From Typha latifolia (taxonomy: Eukaryota > Streptophyta > Magnoliopsida > Poales > Typhaceae), in the NCBI GenBank assembly GCA_019914945.1, contig CM034099.1, forward strand, positions 24,082,704 to 24,146,703: a stretch of 64,000 nt of DNA, read 5' to 3'. Below are positions 1-12,500 of this stretch, piece by piece. Numbering within the stretch: the first letter of the stretch is position 1; the number at the start of each line of letters is the position of its first letter. A program made the position numbers and the translations under genes. The notes under the pieces were generated by a model, which saw only the letters and a program-made list of their open reading frames with translations, ran no database searches and was not told the DNA's origin.

Positions 1-339
1 TGGGGAATATTATAGAAAATGATGGTAATTCACGAGGTGAAAAGAGAATTATTTCTAAATTAAAATATGAGTATTTAGAAATAAAAATGAAGATTTGTAC
101 TCATATCTGGATTATTGACCACTGGTGAGTGGATTACTTATATATTTATCTTCTTGTAATTCATGATATAATTTTATTGTATTATGTTTGTGCAATATTA
201 TATTTTATGCATTATGATTATCTTCGTGTTACGTTCTCCTTCGTGTTATAGTTCATAAAATATGAATCTTCATGCATTGTTATATTTCGGGCAAAAAACA
301 ATTATGTTAGATCATGAATAGTTAGAGGAACATTAGTTA

Positions 340-770
340 TAAGCAACGATGACCATGTCGCGGCACTTGCCGGTCATGCCGTAAGAGGAGAGGAAAAGAA
401 AAGAGATACTCATCTTCGCCTTCACCTCCGCCGTCGCTCGAGTGCGTCGAGTGCCCTAGCCCGAGGGAGAAGGGGAGAGAGAGAGAGATAAGTTATCGGT
501 TAAAACTTAAGTTTCGGATCCGCAACTTAGGTTTTAACCGATAACTTCTCTCTCTCTCTTTCCTTCTCCCTCGGGCTAGGGTATTCGACGCGCTCGGGCA
601 ACGGCGATGGCGATTGGCAATGGGTAGCTCGACGACAAGGTCGACGGCGAATGGCGGAACTATTAGGAGGGGTGCCGTGCGGCACCCCTCGTGCCATGTG
701 CCGGTACGCCGGCAACATGGCAAGTGCCGATCGGCACGCCCCGTGCCAGTCGGCACGGCCATCCATGGTT
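340..770. repeat. GC-rich foldback element with long hairpin
   Basis: A GC-rich island in AT-rich DNA. Two arms at 439-513 and 524-596 are inverted copies of each other with only a few mismatches, around a 10-base spacer; each arm carries a (GA)n/(CT)n run and the motif CCCTAGCCCGAGGGAGAAGG. The outer parts are full of GTGCCG/CGGCAC words, also seen at the ends of the hAT element at 16391-17813, so this may be a relative of that family. I could not fix its outer ends or a target-site duplication. The protein reading frames across it look accidental. Confidence 0.6.
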
Positions 771-1182
771 ATAAGTATGTAGGACTTTAAAAATAGACTC
801 AGACTAAATATTTTTTGTGCATCTCCCTGTGATGACTCAAGCCTACCTCAAAATGAGCACCCCTCATAACTTCTCTCTCAAGAGAGGCCATATTTTGTCC
901 TTCTTGTTCGTTCTTTTACTGCCGTACTCACTAGGATCCTCTTCCAATTTCAAAGGACCGGCCAGATTAAAGGGTTGGGTCCCTCAGGTGAAGCCAAAAC
1001 TCCCAATCTGCAACTCGCGATCAAGACGCTCCTTTCTATCAAGGGCCCTCTTTCGATTCAAAACCTTCAGAATACCGCCTATCTCTTTGGTCTGATATCT
1101 CAAGCCTCTCTATCAACCAGGATAAGTCATACTTCAATCCTCTAACGGTTTCCATCTTTAATACTTAAGGCAGCCAATTTAG

Positions 1183-3150
1183 TTGCACTCTATGGTCAAA
1201 TTCCTGATCAAGTATCTAGAGCTTCCTCTAGAGCCTATTTGGTTGCACTTTATGTTTAATTCTCTGATCAAGTATCTAGGGATTCCTTTAAAGCCTGAGC
1301 CCATCCCCTCCTCTCAGGATCGGCAATTTATCGACAAATGTGATTCTAGACTGACTGACCAGAAGGCTAGGCCTCGTTTTGTTCAAGGAGGTCTTGTCAA
1401 ATTTCTCTTCCTACTTCTTCCGAGTCTTTTGAGCAACTTGCTATGTTGTGGTCATAATTGACTTCATATAAAAGGGCCTTCCTCAGAAAGGTGACAAGGT
1501 ACTGTTGTTTAGTCAATTGGGATATAGTGCGCAAACTTAAGGTCCATGGTGGGTTAGACATCCTTAACCTCAAATATTTCAATATGACCATTCTAGGGAA
1601 ATAGGGGCAGAACTATACCATCTTTGGGCTTTACTACAAGAGGAATAACTCGCTTAAGGAGCCTCCAAGTGTTGCTCTCCCATGTGGCGGGGAACCATTA
1701 GGTTGCTCAGGCCTTCCAAGTGAGGGTTAACTTCATACCGCCCAAGGGCAACTTGATTTGTCTTTAGCAAGGATCGGTATCGGCTGCTCGTATAGGATCG
1801 GATTATATTTTAATTACGTAAAATTCTAAATATTATTTAAAAATGCAGAAAAATTTCTAAAAATTTAGAAAAAATGAGAGGAAAATAAGAAAATAAAAAT
1901 TACTCACATAGGAAGCCTAAAAACTTTAAAAAAATCTATTAACTTACTTAAAATTTAAAATTTTGATGAATATTGAGCTCTTTCTCCCCTCCCTTTCAAA
2001 ATTTAAAACTTACTCAAAAATTACTCATATAGACAAGATTCTCATTTTTTCTTTACTTCTTCCCCTCTCTTTCCCTTCCCTCCTCTCTCTCTCTTAGGCT
2101 CTCAGCAATCGGTGTTATTGCTTCACCGCAGCAGCAACAGTAGAGGTTGTCGGATCTACTCAATGCAGGAAGAGAAAGAAAGAGGGAATGAAGAATTAAA
2201 AACTGAAAAAAATAATAAAAAAAATTATTCAAGGTCGTTGGATCTTCGTCGAAGAATGTTGCCGACGAAGATTTACTTGGTCGCCGGTAGAATAAGTGAG
2301 AAAGAAGAGAAAAAGAGAGAAAAAGAGAAAAAAAATGAGAGAAAAGAGAGAAAGGCAGATGGAGGGGTGGGATAGGATCCCACCAGTTCAGGGCGGGATC
2401 GGTCGTATCGGCTGATCCTGTCCGAAACCGATTGGGTAAACAGCCGACACCCCAACCGAAACTAGGAACTATGGTCTTTAGACTGATAGATAGTTTATTG
2501 ATTAATCCTTTTGGTTTAAGGTTCCCCTAATGCTTTCGTCAACTCCAATCAAAGCGACCTCCTTTTGGATACCAGGCCCCTTCTTAGACCAAGATGCTTT
2601 ATCCCAACGACCAACCAGAAATTGTTGGATATTGACTCCATCCTGCGGACAAGGTAGAGCTTCCCTAATTTGTGAGGCTCCAAATCCTGGAAATTTTACC
2701 TCCTCGCAAGCCTACTCTTTGAGATCTCTTTACTGTCTTCTACACCAGCACGTGTCTAACTGGCCCAATTATCTTTGGTAAACTACTCTTTCCTTTCAAG
2801 ACTATTCTCTAGCTTGCTACTTTTGAGAGGATTCACACCAGGGACTTCTCACACTATGTCCCTCTACAACAAGGCCCCAGAGCCAATGGCTCACATCTTC
2901 TTTAATTAGGGACTTTCTATGATGAGACCCCAGAGTCAATGACCAATGTCTTCTTTAGGTGATCCTTTGCTAGAAGATTCTTGGATCACCTCTCTTCTCA
3001 TCCTAATTCAAGCGAACCCCCTTCTTCTATGCTATATTATTGGTCCCCAAAGAGGTTCACCTATATCGACCACAACCCTCAAAGAGGAGTTGACCTCTTG
3101 CTTGGCCTCTTTTTTGGTGACTTATTTGGATGGAAAGGAAAAATAGAATA
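1183..3150 (+). mobile_element. Decayed LINE (non-LTR retrotransposon), 3' half
   Basis: Translated plus-strand pieces match the end of a plant LINE reverse transcriptase and the zinc-knuckle region after it. Around 1260-1430 the reading includes IKYLGIPL, then FIDKCDSRL and VQGGLVKF, the spacing seen after the RT palm. Around 1525-1600 it reads WDIVRKLKVHGGLDILNLKY, the usual W-D-x-V-C-x-P-K-x-x-G-G-L-G-x-x-N block. Around 2690-2990 come GNFTSSQAYSL, RIHTRDF and PESMTNVFF, resembling the zf-RVT region. There are many stops and frameshifts, so it is dead. Weaker similarity may extend upstream to about 820. It lies downstream of, and convergent with, the ATXR7-like gene. Confidence 0.75.
1770..2455. 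repeat. A-rich insertion inside the LINE remnant
   Basis: This stretch separates the reverse-transcriptase part of the LINE from its zinc-knuckle part and encodes neither. It is very A-rich on the plus strand, and GATCGGTATCGGCTG-like words occur at both edges (near 1772-1800 and 2395-2430). It is probably a later insertion, but I could not prove terminal repeats or a target-site duplication. Confidence 0.4.
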
Positions 3151-3573
3151 TTCAAGCTTGAAGCTCAGACATCCTCTGGCTACCAAGTCTCCTTCTCACA
3201 ACTCATATGTTCAGTATATACTGTACTCCAGAGAAGTAACAAACATAATAACAATTATAATTGAGACTTAAATTTGTTTGCAATGAACAACTGAACATAA
3301 CCGCAAACCTCTACTTCCAAGCAAATAAAGTATCAAATCTAATGTCTGAACACAGCACAAGGAAAATCAAATATCCATAAAATCCTTTAAACTGAGAGAA
3401 ATTTGGGCATGTAAGTAGGACATCCAAAAGCTAAAAAAGATTATCAGAAGAGAATATTAACTTGCAAAAACTAGGGAGTTATTAATACTTAGGATAGACG
3501 AGAAACAAGAAAAAAAAACAAAATTCCGTAAGTAGTATGCCATACGTACTGTGAGCAGCAATTGACAGCATTC

Positions 3574-6500
3574 CTAATTCATTGATCCATGGCACCTGCA
3601 AAGGCCAGAAGATTGCCAAAATGGAGTAAGATAAACAACTTTGTTGCTATGTCACTAGATAGTGATTAGGAACAGAAAGTTTCTTAATCTTCTCCTTAGA
3701 AGAGTCCAAACTCTCCACACATATCGATAATAACAAACAGGTGAACATTGAAAGTTCATTCCATATATACACAATGAAGCCCAAGTTAGACAGGAACTTC
3801 ATCTGTGTGTGTAGGAAGTATGGTTACAGAAGTGACTTCAGTTGACCGTAAGCCCGGCTGCGTCTTTATGCCTATCCAATTTTTGCTCATTTTATCCTCT
3901 TTTCACTCTTTTCCTCTCATCCATTCAAGAGTTGCCAAAACCCACCATATCTGATATTCAAAACTATTTTATGACTACATGTGCCTTTTCTTGTGATTTG
4001 TTTCAACATTTTTCACTAAAGATAAGCACACCTCATGGTAAGTCCAGTAGGTAGTGCTTAACCAAAGTAGAACAAATAGATAATTGTTCCATCTTGCAGA
4101 GAATGGTAAAAGTATTAGTCAAATTGAGTAGGCCTAATTGAACAGACTTCAGGAAGACATATGGATTAAACACATTCCCAAGAGTCAAGACCACAGAGAT
4201 TAGGTATAGGCAAACATCACACCGAATAAAGTATCAACTATGATATGCATGTTAATATTTGCTTGGGGTGTATAACAGCGGTGATAGAAAAGTATTACAA
4301 GAACGAAAAAGTTATAGAGATAGGCTCATCAAACTAGCAACAGTAGGGAAAAGTATCTACGAAAAGCTAATAACTTATGGTAGGCAAAAGTATCAACATA
4401 TTTGACAAGGAGCACAGGGAAAAATGGAAGCCATGGAAGGATATCTTTTCCATAAGCTTCTTTCTTCCCTATTTCAAGAAAATTTTCATGTAGCAATCCT
4501 AAGTTTTAACCTGATCCACTTTCTACTAGTGACATGATTCTTGAATTTTCTTTATAGTTTTCAGCGAACCTCCATTTGATTGGCATAACAAACCGATACT
4601 CCATTGTGTTCAAATGCATAATTCTGCAATACCCATAATGTGAAATCCAAATATATGATTAACCAAACCAAGACCACATGTAACTGTTTACCAATACGAA
4701 CAACAGAATGGCTTCTGGAAAGAAAAAAGAAAATTCATGTCAAGGAGTTTGAATCACGAATAAATATATATACATATACAGGTTTATATCCAAATTCACA
4801 GTTTACATCATGCAGAATACAAATAAGAGAAAATGTCAGAATAGCAGCAGTATAGGAAGAAGGAATTAAATATATAGATGAGACTACTAACTGCTTTTGT
4901 AAAGCCAGTCATAAACTTTCTGCTCTACACCATAACAATATTATATCCTTGCGTTGGGCACAGCAAGTCAATAATAATACCAACAAAACTGTAAAATAGA
5001 ACTTGTGTAATTTTTAACATTAAATTTAAGGCCATCAAATACCAATGAGCCTACTGATGAGCCCTGAGAAGCTTCTGCATCAAGCAGGCAGCTTTCATCA
5101 TAAAGTAGGATAGCAGTCATGACCTTAATTAGGATTCACAGAATAACTGAACTAATGTACTCTGCAACCAAACAGTAGGTTAACATACCTTTGAGAACCA
5201 CAATTGCATGAAATCTTTCTCTCCTCCAAAGGAAATTTATAATTATATGTAAGTTCTTCACCAGAAGATATATGTCTCTTTGCATAAATAAAGATCTTTT
5301 TGTGTCCCTCAAAAGCGACTACCTTAGTATAGCAGTTTGGCTGCAAAACATGAAAATCATTAACCAAGATCAAAATAGTCCAAGCCACATAGTAATTTCC
5401 ATTCTGTCACTCAAATTCATTACCTCACATGAATGATTGATAAATCTAGCTAATCCACCCCGCTTAGTAGCATCAATCTGCAGATGAAAAGATTAATTAA
5501 GCGACCTTAAAAAAATACTTGGCAGCTCAAAATATCAAATTCACCCAGGAGAACTAGTATGACAGATATATGTCATGAGGTTTCACAAAAGGTTATGTAC
5601 AACTAAATGAATAATATTCATTTATCTGGAACTTAAACAGACAACAGGCACCATGTTGACAGGAAGAAAATGGTATACATGTCTTCACATTTCTGAAAAC
5701 AGTAATCACTCACGAGAAGCATAAGAAAGCTAGGAAGAATTTGCAAAAAGAATCATGCCCTTTGGTAAAAAGAATTATTACACATTAATTTCCTGATATC
5801 ACATACACCTGAGCAACATAAGCAAGCTAGGAAAAATTTGCATAAAGTACCATGCCATTTGGGGTGGCAAAGATAACTATTACACATATTAACTTCCTGA
5901 AATCACACACTACCCAAACTGGCAAATTAAGCAAGAAAAAAAGGTCAAACTATTTGTCAATAACAGAAAATTTATAGGGAAACTTTAGAATAACAAAAAG
6001 CCCCAAGATAGAACATGAATTGTGAGACTGATACGAACATCAGTGACGTATTACACGGGCACCAATGAAGCACGGACACCTCACCTAGGAGGAGGTATTT
6101 GTGTCCGACACGTGGGACACATGTCCGGAGTATCCAAAAAAAAATTTTAAAAAAATATCAAACACTGCTGAGACACGGGCAGAATTTTGGATAATGTTTA
6201 ACGAGTCGGGTCGGGTTCGGTCAAATGTTATTAACCTAGATCCAAACCCGATAAGAAAAACTAAAACCCAAATCGTCGTCCTCACCTTCACTGTTGAGCG
6301 ACGAATCGACGATCCAAGGCACGACAAGCTGCTGAGCGAGCGTGACGAGCTGAGCACGGCAAGGACAACAGGTTCTCTCTCTCTCTCTTCCTCCTTCCCT
6401 CCCTCTCTCTCATTCTCTCTGTCTCTCTCTCTCTCTCGCTGTCTCTCTCTCTCTCGTTCTCTCTCTGTTAATCTTAAATTTAAACTTTTGTTAGTTATTT

Positions 6501-9500
6501 TAATTCTAATTATGCGATAAATTGTTAGTTATTTTAATTCTAATTAGTGTGATAAACTTTTACTTTAGATGTATCAATAATATATATATATATTTATTTA
6601 TTTATTTATTTTGCCGTGTCCGTGTCCTATATTTTCAAAATTTGCCGTGTCCCCGTGTCTGTATCGTGTCGTGTCCATGTCCCATGTCTATGTCTGTGCT
6701 TCATTGACAGGCACATGTATCAGTGCAATTTCTTCTTTAGGAAATTAATCTTAAGTCAATTACTTTTATTATACATTTGCTATTTATGGTGTTCAAGATT
6801 ATATTTATTATTTTTTGCAATTGTTTAGTGTTATTTGCTTATTGTCATTTATAATGTTTATATATATGACAACTTTTAACTCAGTTAGGATTAATGAAGA
6901 AATGAAAATTTATGAAATTTATCTTCAATATGAGTTTTAGGTGTGAAATCCTAGTTGAGAATGGAAGTGTGAAACCCCATTTATTCTCTTTCTAATCATC
7001 ATCAATTTTAAAATCCTAACGATGTTTCACATCATTTTAGTATTAGAGCAACAATTTTTTAAAATTTAAATCTACTTCAAACCACCTATTCTACCTTCAT
7101 CTCCCATTAATCTACCCATGCTACCTATCTTCCCCAACTTCCTCACTATTTCCATCGGGTACAGACAGGCCTGCCTCATAGGTTCTATGTCGCTCTGCAT
7201 TTGTCCTTCGTTTGATCACTTGCATCACAAATGTCGGATCATCGCAAACGCCTCGTGACTTGTACTTTTCTTGATATTTCAACAAATCATTTTTCCCTAA
7301 TCCTCCTAATAAATCCTAACTATCCAAAAACTATCCAAGCCTATCTCAAAGTTTGAATTTTAAATTTTTGTCCAAAATACCATAATTCTCTCACTTTCTC
7401 CAAATCATTAAACTCAAACCAACCTAAACCTAAACCAACTCAGCTCTCATCCACCCAATCTGACTTGTTAACCATAACCCCAACCTCATTCTCACCTGTT
7501 AATCTTAAGTCATCTTTAACCTCAACATATCTAAGCCTACCATAACCCCAACTCTATTCCTTCCTTCACCAGATTCCCCATAGCAAGCAACTTCTCCATT
7601 GATGTCGAAGCCGCCAGTATCGCTCTGTACCATCGCTAACGCCATCTTCTTTGAACTCCACAATCTGTTGTCGTATGCTTGTAGACACCAACACCCGTCC
7701 ACCGCCGTCGCGTCCCTATCAACTTCTTTCGTCTTTGTGATCGATACCCTTTCTAAAACGAAGGACAAGTCTTGACATCAGAAAGATTTGAGTGTGAAAC
7801 CCTAGTTTGAGGGTGAAGGTGTGAAACCTATCCCTAAGCATGATGATACTTGGCTTGACTAAAGTGACTAGGAATGATAAGAACCAGACAGTACACTACT
7901 CGAAGTCACAATACACTACTAGAGCAGTACGAGGAAAGTCACAGTACACTACTTGAAGTCACTAAGGACAAATCTTACCATTAAGAAGATTTCAGTATGA
8001 AACTCTAGCTTGAGGATGGAGGCGTGAATCCTATCTTTGAATATGATGATATTTGGTTTAATCAAAGTGACTTGGGAGTGACAAAAAATTATGGGACTAG
8101 AGCAAAACGAATGCTACGGAGGATGCACTCGACAGAGTCAAGTTCTCTCCCACTCGGAGAGAATGGTGTGGATATTAGTAATATATTACATAGGCACAGG
8201 CATCAGTGCAATTCCTCATTCAAGGAATTATGATGTACCTTGCTAGTCTTTTCTTATTGCATTAGTTATTTATTTTTATTAAAATAATTTTCTGTAAGTC
8301 GCGTTCAAACGCGGAAGAGGACGCGTTCGAATGCCTTTGCTAACACCTGCATCAGTTCGCAAAAACAGAGAACGTGAAATGTGCATTCGAACGCGGTCGG
8401 GCACGTTCGAACGCCCGCATGCGAACGCCTGCATCAGTTTGCATCCACAGAGAATGTTGTTTGTGCGTTCGAACGCGGTCGACCCCGTTCGAACGCGATC
8501 GACGGGAGTCCACTAGAATTAGAGTCAATAATTATTATTTTGGTTTGTTGGCTAGCCTCTATAAAGGTATAGATGGCAGCCAAAATTATTATGTTAAGTG
8601 AATATTTGTTTCTATCCTCCTCTATCCTTTCTAGTCTCTCTACCATAATCTCCCTCCTCCCACTTCACCAACCAGCTACCTCTACCGTTGGCAAGGTCTC
8701 ATCTATCTTCTAATCTCCCTCGTCTGTCAAGTCCTCCCTCCTCCTTGGAATCTCAATCATTTATTCCCCTTTGTTCTTATCCCTTAAATTGCATCAATCA
8801 TCCATCCTCATCTTTATTATCATCCATAATCCTAACATCCACTCCACCCGTCACCACCACCATCATCCCACTCTATCGTGTTTTCATCCCGGTTGCAGTT
8901 CAAATCTATGAAGGGCGTAAATACGAAAAATATAGATCAGGAAGTTACGGATCGATCAACCTTGGTTTCGTAATTTTATGACTACGAGAGAATATTTGGT
9001 GAATACTTTTCCTCGGTTGCGCGGATTGCTTCCTGCAATCAATCCAGATCTTGAAGGGATCGTTCCGTAACCTATCAAATTAATCTTAAGTCATTTTATT
9101 ATACATTTGTTATTTATTGTGTTTAGGGTGTTATTTACTTATTATCATTTATAAAGTCTATATATAAGCCAGTTTTTTACTTAGTCGGGATTAATAAAGA
9201 AATGAATTTTTTTAGATTGATCTCCAATATGAGTTTTGAATGTGAAACCCTAGTTAAGAATGAAAGTAAGTTTTAAATGTGAAACCCTAGTTGAGAATGA
9301 AGGTATGCAATCAAAGGGTGAAAACAGATCAGTTAAGGCTCAACCCACATCTAAATCCATATTTTTTTTATCCGGATATTGATTCAGATACGGATATTTG
9401 ATAGATAACAAAACTTAAAACTATATCCTACCTAAACGAATAACTTTTAAATACGGATCAGATAATTTTCGAATAAAGAATCGAATGTTAAATAAATTAT

Positions 9501-12500
9501 AACTTTTCTTTTGGAAACAATTAACACAAAATATTAAGAGTTTCAAACAAACAAATTTTTTGAATATCAAATATATATAAAAATTTAGCAAAATCAATCT
9601 CTACAAATAATATAGAACACATCATTAGTAACAATATTAATATTCACAATTTAAATAAGCAAACTAAAAAGTACAAATCATTCAAGAAAAATGCAAATAA
9701 ACGGATATACAATATTTGTATCCATTTTTGAAAATTATATTCAACCCATACCCAAATTTTTTTTAAAAATCTTACTCGTATCCACATCCGGGTCGGATAG
9801 AAAATTTTTACCCGAATCTGATCAGAATCGAGTCAGGTAACGGGTCAGGCCAAAATTAATCTGACCCATTTTCACCCTAAATGAAACCTCATTTATTCTC
9901 TTTCTAACCATCATCGTTCTTAGAATCCTGACAATCTCGTTGTTTCACATCAGAGGCATTTAAGTTATATCACATAAACTCGATCTAATGTCCAAACTAA
10001 ACTGCACTATCTTTTCCATCAACCAATCTATTATAGCAAATGATCTATACAAAAAATTTAAACCTAACCATTCTGCTAGCTATAGTATAGGCTTCCAACT
10101 GGAACTTCAATCTTCAAAATATCAAGAGAAGCACATGTCGTGTAACATTCCTATAAATAGCTCATCAAATGTGTATAGTAAGAGCTTGCATCGTAAAAAA
10201 TTAATAAAAGCAGAAATAATTTAGTAATATTATGAAAAGAAAAAACAAACTATTCTACTTGGAACTTGCAAACACCTTTCTTTGATCCATCTTTTTTCAT
10301 CAGCTTCTCAACGTGTAATTTTAATAAGAAATTTGATATTATTCTCATTCCTTTATACATGTGGTTAGATAGTCACTCTTGTCTTTCATACACAAAAACA
10401 TTCACAATATGGCCCCTAAGGGCCTAACAATTAACAACTATCATAAAAGGAAAAAAGAAAAACTCTCTACCATCACTACCTGCATTACCAAAAAGTGTGC
10501 AATTTGTGCATTATGAATATCTCAATAACACAGTAAACAAATATGAGTAACTCCTGACTTTACATAACTACTAACAATCAAAGGACAAGCAAAACTAGAC
10601 TCGTGGCAAAACTAGTTGACTCTTTTGATAACAACCTAATCATATGGTCTCTGCATCCCCCTGTGATTGAGTCTATGTTTATCAGTGTTACTTTTTGCTC
10701 CTCTGATAAACCTTTTACTTTACTAAGTTCTATTGCTTGCTGAGACCTTCGCATACACATGCAGGGAGATACTTTAAATCAATTATAGGAAAAAGTAACC
10801 AAAGTAGGATAGGAGAAGTAAAGCCACAGGGAAACTACATCATAAGACCTTCGCATACACATGCAGGGAGATACTTTAAATCAATTATAGGAAAAAGTAA
10901 CCAAAGTAGGATAGGAGAAGTAAAGCCACAGGGAAACTACATCATAAGTAATAACCATTCATATTAAGTGTGCAAAGATGCATTAATTAGCAATATTCAA
11001 CAAGATCATTGACTTAGCAGATAACTAATGCAGTTACTTACAATGTTCACATGGAAAATTAGCCATGTAAAATAGCATGAGTATGGATCCAACGACTTAA
11101 ACTTGCATACTTGGAATCTCATCCCCGGAATGTTATCTTATGAAATTTATTAATCTAAGATTCATGCATCGTCCTGAATCCTACACTTGGAATCCTATCC
11201 AAATAGGATGCTATAATATAGAAATGTACTGAATCAGCAAAGTGCTATTTCACATGAGAATGAGCCATTTTGTGCCAACTGGATGGTCAGCATGTATCAT
11301 GCCAATGGCTAATCATCACTCCTACTCCATTGGGATGACAACCGTTGCTACGAAGTTCAGCAACATTGCATTATCAAACCAACCAGAAATAAATAGCATC
11401 ATAACATGTGAACCTTGAAGGGCTTTGTCAAGGATCATGTAACAAGTTCGTAATAAAACGATCTGATCCTCAATAGAAGTCAAAGCACTGAGAAGTACAA
11501 AAGAGATTGATTTTATCTTTCTTGCAAAGAGAATTCATTATTAATATTCTTTCAAACTAGATGTAATGCAGATGGTGGATTTAGAAAAGATCTATTCTCC
11601 CTATCTATCTAATGCATTGTGTAAGAGAGAATCAAGCAACCCCAAACCCAAAAAGTGTTTTTTTCTTTCAATTTCTAGACATAATTTCGATGCAAAAAAG
11701 GCACCAAAAATGGTATGAGAAAGTGTTCAAGTCAATGGCATTCAACTCTTTCTGGACTGCTTCAAATGCAATACTCATACCTCTATATTATTTCACAATT
11801 CCAATTCAAGCATCACATCCACAAAATTGTGCACCTCTAAGTTCCAATGCATTAGGCAGATTGAGTTAAGAGGTTGAGTAAAGAATACATTACTACCAGA
11901 CGGATTGTATATAAGGAAAATAGAGTAGCTGTGAGACTTCAACAAATTAAAACTGAAAACCTAGCAAGTCACTTAATTTTATGCCGGTAGATGCTGATTG
12001 TATAAAATTTAAATCCAGCCAAAAATTAATTTTAAGAAGATTCATAATAGTTAAAAGAATTCAAGAGCAATGTAATGTGAGGTTAACAGTTTTTAGTTAG
12101 AATCCAGGCTACAGAATATTGGGTTATACTGGTTAAGCACATTACATTTAAAGCTAACCAACTTATGATCGTGCAAAGTAATAGTTACATTAGACTATGA
12201 AAGTTTTAATTCTTCGCTCACCACATAACCATTATCCAACCTAAAGAGGTAATTGCTTCCAATTCCAATCTTTTCGTACTGATGCTCACGTATGTCTGCT
12301 ATCTGCATGTGAAAAACAGCCAAGATATTGAATAAAACATAAACATCACAAGATAAAATGTGAACAGGAAAATAGAAGGATTTACCTGACTGCGGATCAA
12401 TTCACCTACATATTCGATTACAAAATCTTGAGCTTTGATTGGCTCAAGTGCCACAAGCCCCCAATCATGAATCTTGCTCCTCTGGAAACATAATCTCTTT

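Larger units (their letters stand above)
6029..9952 (+). mobile_element. Non-autonomous LTR retrotransposon with nested insertions
   Basis: Two direct repeats frame the element. The left LTR is 6029-7034 and the right LTR 8167-9952. After removing later insertions and one copy of each target duplication they are about 354 and 358 bp. Both begin TG and end CA. A primer-binding-like TTAGTATTAGAGC follows the left LTR, and a purine run (GGAGAGAATGG) precedes the right one. Flanking 5-bp repeats are GAGAC (6024-6028) and GAGGC (9953-9957). The internal region, about 1.1 kb (7035-8166), has no gag or pol and carries a duplicated segment near 7750-7890 and 7965-8090. It resembles a copia-type or TRIM-like derivative that needs proteins supplied by another element. 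Confidence 0.75.
5478..12221 (-). other. 6.7-kb intron splitting the SET domain
   Basis: The exon at 12302-12222 ends with RLDNGYV and the exon at 5477-5424 resumes with IDATKRGG, both phase 0, so the intron cuts the SET core just before the cofactor-site NHSC motif. Most of its length is transposon sequence: a non-autonomous LTR element at 6029-9952 with three later insertions. The rest (9958-12221) is AT-rich and holds a perfect 102-bp tandem duplication. No second gene is visible inside. Confidence 0.85.

Noticed and set aside
6101..6520. 139-residue plus-strand frame
   Set aside because: Lies inside the hAT element and owes its length to a (CT)n microsatellite.
10743..10946. Possible CRISPR-like repeat array
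   Set aside because: Two abutting identical units without spacers, in a plant intron.
10737..10967. Frame with a repeated 34-residue unit, possible repeat protein
   Set aside because: It is the translation of a perfect 102-bp tandem duplication within an intron on the opposite strand, with no homologous protein pattern.
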